NCBI RefSeq assembly: GCF_003997495.1
Contig: NZ_RZRU01000004.1
Span: forward strand, 186,001-250,000
Source: Mesorhizobium sp. M7A.F.Ca.US.008.03.1.1
GTDB lineage: Bacteria > Pseudomonadota > Alphaproteobacteria > Rhizobiales > Rhizobiaceae
Direction: 5' to 3'
Length of the DNA stretch: 64,000 bases
Shown here: positions 31,027 to 41,090 of the stretch, piece after piece
How positions within the stretch are numbered: position 1 is the stretch's first letter
Layout: each line of letters begins with the position of its first letter
Position numbers and translations under genes: made by a program
Notes under the pieces: generated by a model
What the model saw: only the letters and a program-made list of their open reading frames with translations
The model's database searches: none
What the model was told of the DNA's origin: nothing

Positions 31027-32199
31027 ATGACCGCATGCATCGTTGGCTGGGCGCATTCGCGCTTCGGCAAGCTTGAGGGCGAAACGCTCGAAAACCTCAT
31101 CGTCAAGGTGGCAACGGACGCGCTCGACCATGCCGGCATCGGCCCGGACGAGGTCGACGAGATCGTGCTCGGCCACTTCAACGCCGGCTTTTCGGCGCAG
31201 GATTTCACCGCAAGCCTGGTGCTTCAGGCCGACGACCGGCTGCGCTTCAAGCCGGCGACGCGCGTCGAGAACGCTTGTGCCACCGGATCGGCGGCGGTCC
31301 GCCAAGGCATCCGCGCCATCGATGCCAATGCCGCCCGCATCGTGCTGGTGGTCGGCGCCGAGCAGATGACGACGACGCCGGGGCCAGAGATCGGCAAGAA
31401 CCTGCTCAAGGCGTCCTATCTGCCCGAGGACGGCGATACACCGGCGGGTTTCGCCGGCGTGTTCGGCAAGATCGCGCAGGCCTATTTTCAGCGTTATGGC
31501 GACCAGTCGGACGCGCTGGCGATGATTGCCGCCAAGAACCACAAGAACGGCGTCGACAATCCCTATGCGCAGATGCGCAAGGATTTCGGCTATGAGTTCT
31601 GCCGCCAGGAGAGCGAGAAGAATCCATTCGTTGCCGGTCCCCTGAAGCGCACCGACTGCTCGCTGGTCTCCGACGGTGCCGCTGCCCTTATCCTCGCCGA
31701 TACCGCGACCGCGCTGAAGATGCGGCGTGCCGTTGCCTTCCGCGCCAACGAGCATGTGCAGGATTTCCTGCCGATGTCGAAGTCGAAGCGCGACATCCTG
31801 ACCTTCGAAGGCTGCGAACAGGCCTGGACCCGGGCGCTGAAATCGGCCGGCGTGACGCTCGACGATCTATCCTTCGTCGAAACGCATGACTGCTTCACCA
31901 TTGCCGAGCTGATCGAATATGAGGCGATGGGTCTGGCCAAGCCGGGAGAGGGCGCCAGACTGGCGCTCGACGGCACGACGGCCAAGGATGGCCGCCTGCC
32001 GGTCAATCCCTCAGGCGGGTTGAAGGCCAAGGGCCATCCGATCGGCGCCACGGGCGTGTCCATGCATGTCTTGACCGCCATGCAGCTTGTCGGCGAGGCC
32101 GGCGGCATCCAGGTGCCCGGTGCAAAACTCGGTGGCATCTTTAATATGGGCGGTGCGGCGGTCGCCAACTACGTTTCCATATTAGACCGGATCAGGTAG
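31027..32199 (+). CDS. Thiolase-family acetyl-CoA acyltransferase (SCP2-type)
   Basis: A 390-residue thiolase fold protein. The acyl-accepting Cys is in VENACATGSAA; THDCFTIAE and GLKAKGHPIGATGVSMH carry the second-half catalytic His and Gly-His-Pro motif. These features group it with SCP2/SCPx-type thiolases, often in fatty-acid or steroid breakdown. The start at 31027 has GGATGGAG upstream. It is divergent from betI and shares its intergenic region. Physiological substrate unknown. Confidence 0.85.
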   Translation: MTACIVGWAHSRFGKLEGETLENLIVKVATDALDHAGIGPDEVDEIVLGHFNAGFSAQDFTASLVLQADDRLRFKPATRVENACATGSAAVRQGIRAIDANAARIVLVVGAEQMTTTPGPEIGKNLLKASYLPEDGDTPAGFAGVFGKIAQAYFQRYGDQSDALAMIAAKNHKNGVDNPYAQMRKDFGYEFCRQESEKNPFVAGPLKRTDCSLVSDGAAALILADTATALKMRRAVAFRANEHVQDFLPMSKSKRDILTFEGCEQAWTRALKSAGVTLDDLSFVETHDCFTIAELIEYEAMGLAKPGEGARLALDGTTAKDGRLPVNPSGGLKAKGHPIGATGVSMHVLTAMQLVGEAGGIQVPGAKLGGIFNMGGAAVANYVSILDRIR

Positions 32200-32227
32200 A
32201 AGCAGCCCGTATTTTTACGGGGTAGCC

Positions 32228-33232
32228 ATGACAAATCCGGTTCTGATCGAAGTCTTGCGCGGCGCGATCGTCGAGAGCGCGCATCGTGGCGCGGTTGCGG
32301 TCTTCGATGCCGACGGCAAACCGGTCTGGGAGATCGGCGATACGGCCAAGCCGGTGTTTCCGCGCTCGGCGGTCAAGGCGATCCAGGCCTTGCCGCTGGT
32401 CGAAAGCGGGGCGGCGGATGCCTATGGTTTCGGCAACCGCGAACTGGCGCTGGCCTGTGCGTCCCACTCGGGCGAACCGGCACATGTCGAACTGGCGCGA
32501 TCCATGCTGGCCAAGGCCGGGCTGGACGGATCAGCGCTCGAATGCGGCACGCATTGGCCGTCCAATCATGACGCCGAGATTGCACTCGCCCGCGCCGGCG
32601 GCTCGCCGAACGCATTGCACAACAATTGTTCCGGCAAGCATTCCGGCTTCCTCTGCACATGCGTCCACGCCGGCATTGCCCATCGCGGCTATGTCAAGCC
32701 GGGACACGGCCTGCAGGAGATGGTCCGCGATGCCATGCAATCGGTGACGGGCGCTGTCCATGGCGCGGACCAGCGTGCCATCGATGGCTGTTCGATCCCA
32801 ACCTATGCGGTGCCGCTCAGGAGCTTCGCGCTCGGCTTTGCGCGCATGGCCACGACATCAGGTTTTGGCCCAGAGCGAGCCAAGGCTGCAAAGCGGCTGC
32901 TTTCCGCCTGCATGGCCGAGCCCTTCTTCGTTGCCGGCAGCGGCCGCGAAGACGTCGCGTTGATGGAGGCCGCACCAGGGCGGATTTTCACGAAGGGCGG
33001 CGCCGAAGGCGTCCATTGTGCCGCAATTCCGGAACTTGGCCTCGGCATCGCGCTCAAATGCGATGATGGCGCCGGCCGCGCCGGCGAAGCCATGGTTGCC
33101 GCCGTCCTCGCCAAACTGTTTCGTGCCGACGAGGCCCTGGCGGCGAAGCTGCTCGAACTGGCAAACACGCCGATCGAAAGCCGGAACGGTGCCAAGGTCG
33201 GGGCGCTGAGGCCCACCGCGGCCTTGAACTAA
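32228..33232 (+). CDS. Class 3 (rhizobial, zinc-dependent) L-asparaginase
   Basis: Hydrolyses asparagine to aspartate and ammonia. The 334-residue protein belongs to the Asparaginase_II family, not the classic bacterial type I/II fold. Residues equivalent to those reported for the R. etli enzyme are all visible: SxxK catalytic pair Ser47/Lys50, Ser79 in CASHSGEP, zinc ligands Cys134 and Lys137 in NNCSGKHSG, Cys188 in IDGCSIPTY, and a Lys in FTKGGAEG. It starts 28 bp after the thiolase gene and may be cotranscribed. Cytoplasmic: no signal peptide. Confidence 0.92.
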   Translation: MTNPVLIEVLRGAIVESAHRGAVAVFDADGKPVWEIGDTAKPVFPRSAVKAIQALPLVESGAADAYGFGNRELALACASHSGEPAHVELARSMLAKAGLDGSALECGTHWPSNHDAEIALARAGGSPNALHNNCSGKHSGFLCTCVHAGIAHRGYVKPGHGLQEMVRDAMQSVTGAVHGADQRAIDGCSIPTYAVPLRSFALGFARMATTSGFGPERAKAAKRLLSACMAEPFFVAGSGREDVALMEAAPGRIFTKGGAEGVHCAAIPELGLGIALKCDDGAGRAGEAMVAAVLAKLFRADEALAAKLLELANTPIESRNGAKVGALRPTAALN

Positions 33233-33239
33233 ACCGGCC

Positions 33240-34622
33240 TCAACTGACGTGATTGCGCTCGACGGTCAGATGCGCATAGCCGCTACCGTTTGACGAGGCG
33301 AGATCGCCAGTCGCCGGCTCGGCCCAGCGCTGGCCGACAATGGCGCCGTTCAGGGCGCCGTCGATGACATTGTCGGAGATGATGGCCGTACCGGCGCCCT
33401 CGACGACGGATACGACGATGCCGGTTCCTGCCTTGCGGATTATGTTGCCGGTGGCCACGACATTGCGCAGGTACGGCCCCCAGCCGATCTGCATGCCATA
33501 GAGCGGCGCGTTCTCGATGACGTTGTTGGAAACGGTGGTGTCGGCTTCGACGCCGATGCCCACGCCAAATCCCGGTAAGTCGGCGGGATAGGGGCCGCTG
33601 GTCGACAGATTGCGCACGATGTTGCCCGAGCAGACGCCCATGCGGCCGCCTTCGTTGAAATTGACGATCGAGATGCCGTTGGCGGCGCCGTCGACGATGT
33701 TGTTGCTGATGATGGCGCCTTCGAACGAGAATTCGGAATAGACTGCTGTTTCGCCCGAGCGCGAACAGGTGTTGCCCGATATCTGCAGGTTGCTGGCGCT
33801 GTTGGCCCGGATCGCCGAGAAGGCGCAGTCCGAAACGATGTTGCCCGAGATGACGACATTGCCGGCCCGGAATGCATTGATGCCGTTGCCGTTCTGCCCG
33901 GTTCCGCCGCTGCGCGCCTGGATGCGCTGGACGCGGTTGCCGGTGACCATGGTGCCGTCTTCCGCCGCCTGCCAGCGATGCACGAGGATGCCGCCATTGG
34001 CGCAGTCGGAGACGGTGTTGCCCGTGATCGACAGTCCGCCGGCCTCGACCGAATAGATACCGGCATCGGCAGCCCCCGATATGTCCGAGCGCTCGACCCG
34101 GCCCGCCGCATGCTCCAGCGCCAGTCCGTTCTTGCCGCTGCCGGTGATCTGGCAATTGTCGATGGCGAGGTGCGCGATACGGCGCAGATCGAGCAGCCCT
34201 TGCGTGTAATCGCCCATCGTGCGGTTCGAACCATCGAAGACCAGCCCGCTAAGTTCGATATGGTCGGCCTGCTCAGTCATGAACAGGTGGCCGTCACCAC
34301 CGTAAACGATGCGCGTCGCGCCCGGCACCCCGGAAAGACGCACGCGGCCGGGTAGCGAAAGATTGGAGACGACATAGGTGCCGGGCGGCAGGAATATCGG
34401 CATGTCGCGGCTGTTTGCGTCACGCAGCAGTTTGGCGAAGGCTTTGCTCTGATCGTCTGATGTGCCGGGCTGCACGCCGAGGTCGATGGCATTGATCGAG
34501 CCGCGCATCGAGGCTTTCTCGATGCCGGTCAGACTGGCAGTGGCCGCCTTGCCGAGTGCAAGGCCCATGACGGCAAAGCCGGCGGTTCCGGTCAGCAGCG
34601 TTCGTCTGTTCAACATCGGCAC
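33240..34622 (-). CDS. Tat-exported right-handed beta-helix protein (TIGR03808 type)
   Basis: 460 residues with a twin-arginine signal (LNRRTLLTGTAGFAVMG) and a long parallel beta-helix made of repeats such as ITGNTVSDCANGGI, ISGNIVSDCAFSAI, ISNNIVDGAANGISI and VSNNVIENAPLYGM. The fold resembles polysaccharide lyases and pectate-lyase-like domains, but I see no clear catalytic residues, so an envelope polysaccharide-binding or -modifying role is only inferred. Members of this Tat repeat family are found widely in Rhizobiales with unknown function. Confidence 0.82.
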   Translation of the reverse strand: MPMLNRRTLLTGTAGFAVMGLALGKAATASLTGIEKASMRGSINAIDLGVQPGTSDDQSKAFAKLLRDANSRDMPIFLPPGTYVVSNLSLPGRVRLSGVPGATRIVYGGDGHLFMTEQADHIELSGLVFDGSNRTMGDYTQGLLDLRRIAHLAIDNCQITGSGKNGLALEHAAGRVERSDISGAADAGIYSVEAGGLSITGNTVSDCANGGILVHRWQAAEDGTMVTGNRVQRIQARSGGTGQNGNGINAFRAGNVVISGNIVSDCAFSAIRANSASNLQISGNTCSRSGETAVYSEFSFEGAIISNNIVDGAANGISIVNFNEGGRMGVCSGNIVRNLSTSGPYPADLPGFGVGIGVEADTTVSNNVIENAPLYGMQIGWGPYLRNVVATGNIIRKAGTGIVVSVVEGAGTAIISDNVIDGALNGAIVGQRWAEPATGDLASSNGSGYAHLTVERNHVS

Positions 34623-34737
34623 AGAATCCCAGCGTTCAACCTTGGCGTCGCAGGAATCGTGCCAGACGGTCTGCCTCTCCTCTCGACGGAAACGACAATG
34701 GCTTGTCGAGCAGCCTCTGCGCGCCTAAGTTCAGGAA

Positions 34738-35211
34738 ATGAGCAGAGCTTTCACCCGCGAGGAAGACAGCGAAAACGCCATCGCCGGCGTCGGTGAGCGG
34801 CCGGTCAGCCAGCATCGCAATCTGGTGACGGAACGCGGCCTGGCGCAGATCGAGGAAAATCTGGCCGATCTGCGCGATCTCCTGGCGAAGGCCGAACGCA
34901 AAGCCGACCGCGAGCGTATCGCGGTCGTGTCGCGCGACCTGCGCTATTGGACCGCCCGGCGTGAAAGCGCCGAACTCTCCGTACCGGAGCCGGGCAGCGA
35001 CCTGGTACGCTTCGGCATGGGCGTCACGATCGAGGGCGATGACGGCAGGAAGGTGCACTGGAAAATCGTCGGCGAAGACGAGGCTGATCCCACCAAGGGT
35101 AGCATTTCGCATGTTTCGCCGATGGCCGTGGCCCTGTTCGGCAAGAAGGTCGGCGACTTGGCCAGCGTCAACGGCAAGGAATGGGAAATCGTCAAGCTCT
35201 CGGACGGATGA
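34738..35211 (+). CDS. GreA/GreB-family transcript cleavage factor-like protein
   Basis: 157 residues: an N-terminal coiled-coil helix pair (GLAQIEENLADLRDLLAKAE ... RDLRYWTARRES) followed by the FKBP-like C-terminal Gre domain (IVGEDEADPTKGSISHVSP, FGKKVGDLA). Gre proteins insert the coiled coil in the RNA polymerase secondary channel to rescue backtracked complexes. The usual acidic tip motif with its Asp/Glu pair is not obvious (ADRER is the nearest), so this may be a regulatory Gre homologue rather than a cleavage factor. GreA proper is expected elsewhere in the genome. Confidence 0.8.
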   Translation: MSRAFTREEDSENAIAGVGERPVSQHRNLVTERGLAQIEENLADLRDLLAKAERKADRERIAVVSRDLRYWTARRESAELSVPEPGSDLVRFGMGVTIEGDDGRKVHWKIVGEDEADPTKGSISHVSPMAVALFGKKVGDLASVNGKEWEIVKLSDG

Positions 35212-35228
35212 AAATCAGCTGGTGGCAT

Positions 35229-35449
35229 CTACTTCGCGAGCTTTTTCAGTCCGATTTCGTATTTATCCATGACGTCACGAGCGGCTCTCATCTGCCGCTC
35301 GAAGCTGTTGTTCAATGGTCTTAGAATGATGCCGTCGTCGGTTTCGACGATTTGAAGCTGATCGCCCACTTGAAGATTCAAGCTGTCAAGCAGTTCCCGT
35401 GGCACGATTACCGCCTCTGATCGTCGAGCTTATGAATGATCGTCTTCAC
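35229..35449 (-). pseudogene. Frameshifted AbrB/MazE-type antitoxin relic
   Basis: From GTG at 35449 the frame reads VKTIIHKLDDQRR and stops. A frame switch near 35420 restores EAVIVPRELLDSLNLQVGDQL, continuing to DKYEIGLKKLAK and the stop at 35229. The combined 73-residue product is a standard SpoVT/AbrB antitoxin (MKTxxHKLDxSEAVIVPRELL pattern), so about one base has been lost. The second frame has a TAA just upstream, so no full-length product can be made unless by a late GTG. No toxin gene is beside it. Confidence 0.7.
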
Positions 35450-35511
35450 GGTCAGTACACCTTGGTTGTAATCCTCATTTTGGCACAACCTTTTGCTTGA
35501 TGCAGCAACGT

Positions 35512-37635
35512 TTACCCTTCCGACAGCAGGCGATCCAGAAGACGGTCGGCCGCCTCCGGAATAACCGTCCCGGGGGGAAAGATTTCCACGGCACCCGCTT
35601 GCAGCACCGCTTCATAATCCTGCGGCGGGATGACGCCGCCGGCCACGATCAGCATGTCGCCTCGGCCGAGCTTCTTCAGCGCGTCGCGCAGTTCGGGGAT
35701 CAGCGTCAGATGTCCCGCCGCCAGCGACGAGGCGCCGACGATGTGGACGTCCTGTGCGACCGCCAGCCTGGCGATCTCGTCGGGTGTCTGGAACATCGCG
35801 CCGACGGTGACGTCGAAGCCGAGATCGGCGAAGGCCGTGGCGATGACCTTCTGGCCACGGTCGTGGCCGTCCTGTCCCATCTTGGCAACGAGAATGCGCG
35901 GCTTGCCGCCGGTTTTCTTCTCGAAGGCTTCAAGCTTGTCCTGCAGGCCGTCGACGACGGAATTATCGCCGAGAGCCTTGCGATAGACGCCGGAAATGGT
36001 CTGCACCGTGGCGACGTGGCGGCCAAAGGCTCTTTCCAACGCGAATGAAATCTCGCCGACCGTGGCATTGGCGCGCGCGGCGCGGATGGCGAACTCCAGC
36101 AGGTTTTCATTGCCTTGCGCGGCACGGGTCAGCGCATCGAGCGCGCTCTCGACCGCGCCGACGTCGCGTGTGCCCTTGAGCCTTTGCAGCTTCGACAATT
36201 GCCGGGCCCTGACCTCGGCATTGTCGATCTTCAGCACGTCGACCTCGATGTCGGTCTCGGGGCGATGGGCGTTGACGCCGACCAGCATCTGCTCGCCGGA
36301 ATCGATGCGCGCCTGCGTGCGCGCGGCGGCTTCCTCGATGCGCAGCTTGGGAATGCCCTGTTCGGTCGCGGCGGCCATGCCGCCGAGCGCCTCGACCTCC
36401 TCGATATGGGCAAGCGCGCGCGCCGCCAGATCATGCGTCAGTCGTTCGAGATAGGCCGAACCGCCCCACGGGTCGATGATGCGCGTGGTGCCCGATTCCT
36501 TTTTCAGGATGAGCTGGGTATTGCGGGCGATCCGCGCCGAGTGGTCGGTCGGCAGCGCCATGGCCTCGTCGAAGGAATTGGTGTGCAGCGACTGGGTGTG
36601 GCCCTGCGTTGCAGCCATTGCCTCGATCATGGTGCGGATAATATTGTTGTAGGGATCCTGCGCTGTCAGCGACCAGCCAGAAGTCTGGCAATGGGTGCGC
36701 AGCGACAGCGAACGCTCGTCCTTGGGCGAAAAATTCTTCTGCATCAGGGTCGCCCACAACAGGCGCGCGGCCCGCAGCTTGGCGACTTCCATGAAGAAAT
36801 TCATGCCGATGGCCCAGAAGAAGGACAGGCGAGGCGCAAAGCGGTCGATGTCGAGGCCCGCCGCGACGCCGGCGCGGGCATACTCGATGCCGTCGGCGAT
36901 CGTGTAGGCGAGCTCAAGGTCGGCCGTCGCGCCGGCTTCCTGCATGTGATAGCCGGAGATCGATATCGAATTGAACTTCGGCATGTTCTTCGACGTGTAC
37001 GAGAAGATGTCCGACACGATCCGCATCGAGGGTTTCGGCGGATAGATGTAGGTGTTGCGGACCATGAACTCCTTCAGAATGTCGTTCTGAATGGTGCCGG
37101 CAAGATCCTTCTGCGCAACGCCCTGTTCTTCCGCCGCGACGATGTAGAGCGCCATGATCGGCAGCACCGCGCCGTTCATGGTCATAGACACGGTCATCTC
37201 GCCGAGCGGAATGCCGTCGAAGAGCTGCCGCATGTCGAGGATGGAATCGATGGCGACGCCCGCCATGCCCACGTCACCCGCAACGCGCGGATGATCGCTG
37301 TCATAGCCGCGATGCGTGGCGAGATCGAAGGCGACCGACAGCCCCTTCTGGCCAGCGGCAAGGTTGCGTCGGTAAAAAGCGTTGGAATCTTCGGCGGTCG
37401 AGAAACCGGCATATTGCCGGATCGTCCAGGGCTGCTGGACATACATGGTCGGGTAGGGGCCGCGCACGAAGGGCGGCAGGCCGGGATAGGTGTCTAGATG
37501 CGGCAACCCCTTGAGGTCGCTTTGATTGTACAGATGCTTGGCGACGAGCCCTTCCGGCGTGGTCCGCTGGCCTTTGACCTCGACGGGAGCGCGGCGTGGC
37601 GGGACCCAGCCGATTTGGCCGAAGTCCGGGATCAA
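35512..37635 (-). CDS. mutB: Methylmalonyl-CoA mutase large (catalytic) subunit
   Basis: Adenosylcobalamin-dependent interconversion of methylmalonyl-CoA and succinyl-CoA, for propionyl-CoA use. Substrate-barrel region: [38 protein letters not shown]-terminal B12 domain with MGQDGHDRG (the Asp-x-His-x-x-Gly ligand motif) and SSLAAGH. I set the start at TTG 37635: [10 protein letters not shown] is the family's beginning, GGAG lies 7 bp upstream, and the TTG overlaps the mutA stop as TTGA. This gives 707 residues. The frame is open upstream but is shadow of mutA. Confidence 0.94.
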   Translation of the reverse strand: MIPDFGQIGWVPPRRAPVEVKGQRTTPEGLVAKHLYNQSDLKGLPHLDTYPGLPPFVRGPYPTMYVQQPWTIRQYAGFSTAEDSNAFYRRNLAAGQKGLSVAFDLATHRGYDSDHPRVAGDVGMAGVAIDSILDMRQLFDGIPLGEMTVSMTMNGAVLPIMALYIVAAEEQGVAQKDLAGTIQNDILKEFMVRNTYIYPPKPSMRIVSDIFSYTSKNMPKFNSISISGYHMQEAGATADLELAYTIADGIEYARAGVAAGLDIDRFAPRLSFFWAIGMNFFMEVAKLRAARLLWATLMQKNFSPKDERSLSLRTHCQTSGWSLTAQDPYNNIIRTMIEAMAATQGHTQSLHTNSFDEAMALPTDHSARIARNTQLILKKESGTTRIIDPWGGSAYLERLTHDLAARALAHIEEVEALGGMAAATEQGIPKLRIEEAAARTQARIDSGEQMLVGVNAHRPETDIEVDVLKIDNAEVRARQLSKLQRLKGTRDVGAVESALDALTRAAQGNENLLEFAIRAARANATVGEISFALERAFGRHVATVQTISGVYRKALGDNSVVDGLQDKLEAFEKKTGGKPRILVAKMGQDGHDRGQKVIATAFADLGFDVTVGAMFQTPDEIARLAVAQDVHIVGASSLAAGHLTLIPELRDALKKLGRGDMLIVAGGVIPPQDYEAVLQAGAVEIFPPGTVIPEAADRLLDRLLSEG

Positions 37636-39074
37636 GAGCCGACTCCGATCGATTGGTCGATGCGGGCCGGAAATAGAGCCTCGCAGACGGCAACGCCTTC
37701 GGTGAAGGCCGGTCGCCGTTCCGCCGCCAGCGTCTCGACCGGGCGTTCGTCTTTCGATGGATAGAGCGTGGTGCCGATGATGGCCCGTTCGCCTGTGCGG
37801 TAGGCTGCATTGCGCTGCTCCGCCGCTGCGTGGACGCGCTTCTGGATGTGTCCGTCCTGAAGGCTGGACAGGACACCGCCCTCGGCTTCGATCGTCTGCA
37901 ATTCCGCCCAGGCCAGCTCGCACAATTCCGCGGTCAGCGCCTCGACAGCGCCGGAACCATAGGCGGGATCGGTGACATGATCGATATGGCTTTCATTGGC
38001 CATGATCAGCTGCGCGTTGCGGGCAACACGACGGGCAAAGCCAGCCGGGAGACCATGCGCGATCGTGTGCGGCAGGATGGAGATCGAATCGGCGCCGCCG
38101 CATGCCGCGGCAAAGCATGCAATGGTGGTGCGCAGGATGTTGGTCTCCGGATCCATCGCCGTCATCATGCGAAACGACGTCTCGGCATGGATATTGGCGG
38201 TGGATGTCGGGATCGAACAAGCCTCCTGCACCCGCGCCCATAGCCTGCGCAGTGCCCGCATCTTGGCCGTCGACAGCAACTGGTCCTGGTCGACGCTGAG
38301 CGCAAAACCGATATGAGGCGCAGCATAGACAAGCGGCTGGCGCGCCGTCTCGAACATTCTGAGATAGGAGACAGCCGAAGCCAGCATGATGCCAAGTTCC
38401 TGCGCTTCCGTGGCGCCGGCATTGTGGAACACGCGCCCGTCAGCTTCCAGCAGCACGCCCGGAACGCCCATCGCGAAGAAATGCGCCAGCGACTGCGGCA
38501 TAGAGGCCTGCAGCGCCTCGATCGACATACGCAGCCGACCGGTTCCCGCGAAGATCGCCGCTGGATCGATGCCGAAGGAGAGGTTGAGTTTTGCCGGGTC
38601 CGACCGCCGCTTGCTCAGGAACGCGACCAGCCAGTCGGCCACGGCGCGGCTCCAGGGATGGGCGTCGATGCGAACCTGGATGCGGTTGAGCGGTATGCCG
38701 TCCAGCACCGCCTCCAACGCTTCCGCCGTTCTCGGCAAGCCGTAGCCGAACGCGTTCGGCGCCCCTTCGAAGACCAGCGACAATCCCGTGGCACCCTGTG
38801 CAACATCCTCCAGCGCTTGGTTTCTGGCGCGGTCGATGTCCGGATCGTCGACCCGCTGGCTGACGATCCATGGCGATTTCGGGTTTGCGCGCACGATCGG
38901 TTCCGCCGCAGTGCTGCGGTCGTAGAGCGGTTCGATACGGATGTTGTCGTCGCTGTGCGAGACCAGCTTTTCCTCGAAGGAAGCGCCTGCCAATGCCTTT
39001 TCCGCCAAGGCGAGCCATCGCTGACGCTCGGCGTTCTCGGGTTCCACGTCCTGGATCAAGGCTCCGGCGCCCAT
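37632..39074 (-). CDS. mutA: Methylmalonyl-CoA mutase small subunit
   Basis: Non-catalytic partner of MutB in the heterodimeric mutase. The sequence shows the barrel remnants ([23 protein letters not shown] segment) and lacks the DGHDRG cobalamin ligand motif. Start at the ATG 39074, five bp after AGGAGGA; an earlier in-frame ATG at 39092 has no such site. 480 residues. It ends in a 4-bp TTGA overlap with mutB, so the subunits are cotranslated at equal dose. Confidence 0.9.
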   Translation of the reverse strand: MGAGALIQDVEPENAERQRWLALAEKALAGASFEEKLVSHSDDNIRIEPLYDRSTAAEPIVRANPKSPWIVSQRVDDPDIDRARNQALEDVAQGATGLSLVFEGAPNAFGYGLPRTAEALEAVLDGIPLNRIQVRIDAHPWSRAVADWLVAFLSKRRSDPAKLNLSFGIDPAAIFAGTGRLRMSIEALQASMPQSLAHFFAMGVPGVLLEADGRVFHNAGATEAQELGIMLASAVSYLRMFETARQPLVYAAPHIGFALSVDQDQLLSTAKMRALRRLWARVQEACSIPTSTANIHAETSFRMMTAMDPETNILRTTIACFAAACGGADSISILPHTIAHGLPAGFARRVARNAQLIMANESHIDHVTDPAYGSGAVEALTAELCELAWAELQTIEAEGGVLSSLQDGHIQKRVHAAAEQRNAAYRTGERAIIGTTLYPSKDERPVETLAAERRPAFTEGVAVCEALFPARIDQSIGVGS

Positions 39075-39382
39075 CCGTCCTCCTCGTTTCATGCGGCCGC
39101 ACCAGCCGGGAGTGGTTCAGTCTACGGTCCCCGGTCCGATATCGCAATGCAATGCGCTTTCAGAGACCGGATTCGATCCATCAGATATAGGTCAGTCCGC
39201 ATGGACGACGATTGCCAAACAGCGGCAAAATCCGCAAGCTCCAAAAACCCAATTTGGACGAATGGCCCGATTTGGACGATTGCCCCGACTTCCCCGAATG
39301 GCATTGTCGCTATGCGATGGCGCCACTATACCTGCGGCAAGGCCACTGGCTTTAAACACATCAGTTTGCGGAGACCGGACAT
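39075..39382. other. Intergenic region between divergent mutA and HerA-like gene
   Basis: 308 bp, no ORF supported. It contains a tandem 18-bp repeat at 39252-39287 described separately and a GGAGACCGGACAT ribosome region before the ATG at 39383. Confidence 0.6.
39252..39287. repeat. Tandem 18-bp repeat upstream of the HerA-like gene
   Basis: ATTTGGACGAATGGCCCG (39252-39269) and ATTTGGACGATTGCCCCG (39270-39287) abut with two mismatches. Short abutting repeats of this kind can be protein-binding sites, but no regulator is indicated. Confidence 0.55.
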
Positions 39383-40930
39383 ATGGCTGACGACACCAGC
39401 ATTTTCATCGGCGCCAGCCGCAAGCCCGACGACAGCTTTCAGCGTGCCGAGCAGTTGTTGTTGCAATACGGGAACCGTCACGGTCTGGTCACCGGCGCCA
39501 CCGGCACCGGCAAGACCGTCACCTTGCAGATACTGGCCGAAGGTTTTTCCAACGCCGGCGTGCCGGTCTTCTGCGCCGATATCAAGGGTGACCTGTCCGG
39601 CATCGCCATGATCGGCACGGCACAGGATTTCCTGATCCAGCGGGCCGAACAGGTCAAGCTCGACCCCTACGACTTCCAGGAATTTCCGGTCATTTTCTGG
39701 GACCTGTTCGGCGAGCAGGGTCATCCGATCCGCGCCACGGTCTCGGAAATGGGGCCGTTGTTGCTGTCGCGCCTGATGAACCTGACCGAGGCGCAGGAAG
39801 GCATCATGAACATCGCCTTCCGCCTTGCGGACGAGGAAGGTCTGCTGCTGCTCGACATGAAGGACCTGCAAGCACTGCTGGCAAACATCGCCGAGCGCTC
39901 CGACGAGATCGGCTCACGCTACGGCAATGTAACGAAGCCCTCGGTCGGGGCTATCCAGCGCACGCTGCTGGTCCTCGAACAGCAGGGGGCCGCAAACTTC
40001 TTCGGCGAACCGGCATTGCGTATCGCCGATATCATGCGCACCACCCGCGACGGACGCGGCGCCATCAGCGTGCTTGCCGCCGACAAGCTGATGATGAATC
40101 CGCGGCTCTACGCGACCTTCCTGCTATGGCTGATGTCGGAACTGTTCGAGGTGCTGCCGGAAGTCGGCGACCCCGACAAGCCGAAGCTGGTGTTCTTCTT
40201 CGACGAGGCGCATCTTCTGTTCGACGAAGCACCTAAAGTGCTGATCGATCGCGTCGAACAAGTGGTCCGCCTGATCCGCTCGAAAGGCGTCGGCGTCTAT
40301 TTCGTCACGCAGAACCCTTTGGATATCCCTGAAAAGGTTCTGGCCCAGCTCGGCAATCGCGTCCAGCACGCGCTGCGCGCCTATACGCCGCGTGAGCAGC
40401 AGGCAGTCCGGACGGCAGCCGAGACGTTCCGGCCAAATCCCGATTTCGACTGCATGACCGCCATTACACAGCTTGCCACTGGCGAGGCGCTGGTCTCGAC
40501 GTTGGAGGCCAAGGGTGTTCCGTCCATGGTGCAGCGGACACTGATCCGCCCACCATCCTCGCGGCTTGGGCCCATAACGGCCGCTGAGCGTCAAAAGCTG
40601 ATCCAGGAAAGCCCGGTCGCCGGCCAGTACGATCAGGCCGTCGATCGCGAATCGGCTTTCGAAATGCTGCAGAAAAGGGCCAAGGATGCGCAGGATGCCG
40701 AAGAGCAGGCCCAGCAGGCCGGCAGCGGCGGCTCGCGCTGGACCATTCCGGGATTCGGCAATGACGATCCGGCACCGCAATCGGGAGGCAGACGAGCACC
40801 CGCGCCGCGACCGTCCAACCGACAGACAGTGGCCGAGGCGGCGATCAAGTCGGTGGTTCGATCTGTAGGCTCGTCGGTGGGCCGGGCGATCGTGCGCGGG
40901 ATATTGGGGAGTTTGTCGAGGGGGCGGTAA
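39383..40930 (+). CDS. HerA-like ATPase (DUF853 family)
   Basis: 515-residue FtsK/HerA-superfamily ATPase. Walker A GATGTGKT at residues 38-45; Walker [14 protein letters not shown]; an arginine finger-like [15 protein letters not shown]. The family (YjgR-like, DUF853) has no established function; related HerA proteins work with nucleases on DNA. C-terminus is Ala/Gly/Arg-rich and low complexity. Starts 308 bp from mutA in the opposite direction. No partner nuclease (NurA) is adjacent. Confidence 0.85.
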   Translation: MADDTSIFIGASRKPDDSFQRAEQLLLQYGNRHGLVTGATGTGKTVTLQILAEGFSNAGVPVFCADIKGDLSGIAMIGTAQDFLIQRAEQVKLDPYDFQEFPVIFWDLFGEQGHPIRATVSEMGPLLLSRLMNLTEAQEGIMNIAFRLADEEGLLLLDMKDLQALLANIAERSDEIGSRYGNVTKPSVGAIQRTLLVLEQQGAANFFGEPALRIADIMRTTRDGRGAISVLAADKLMMNPRLYATFLLWLMSELFEVLPEVGDPDKPKLVFFFDEAHLLFDEAPKVLIDRVEQVVRLIRSKGVGVYFVTQNPLDIPEKVLAQLGNRVQHALRAYTPREQQAVRTAAETFRPNPDFDCMTAITQLATGEALVSTLEAKGVPSMVQRTLIRPPSSRLGPITAAERQKLIQESPVAGQYDQAVDRESAFEMLQKRAKDAQDAEEQAQQAGSGGSRWTIPGFGNDDPAPQSGGRRAPAPRPSNRQTVAEAAIKSVVRSVGSSVGRAIVRGILGSLSRGR

Positions 40931-41090
40931 GGGAGCTGCATCGTCAGGTGTGTCTGCCATGGCGTTCGCGATGTTCGCCGCGTTGGTAAGGCAGACAAAG
41001 AAGAATTGTGCAATGACGCTGCGTGAGGCAGGCTGGGCTTCCGGTCTATCGTCGGCCGTGCAAAAATGTCGAAATTGAGGAGATCCGGTC

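Noticed and set aside
36115-37497. 460-codon plus-strand open frame opposite mutB
   Set aside because: Arg- and Ala-rich antisense translation with no motif; MutB has strong motifs on the other strand.
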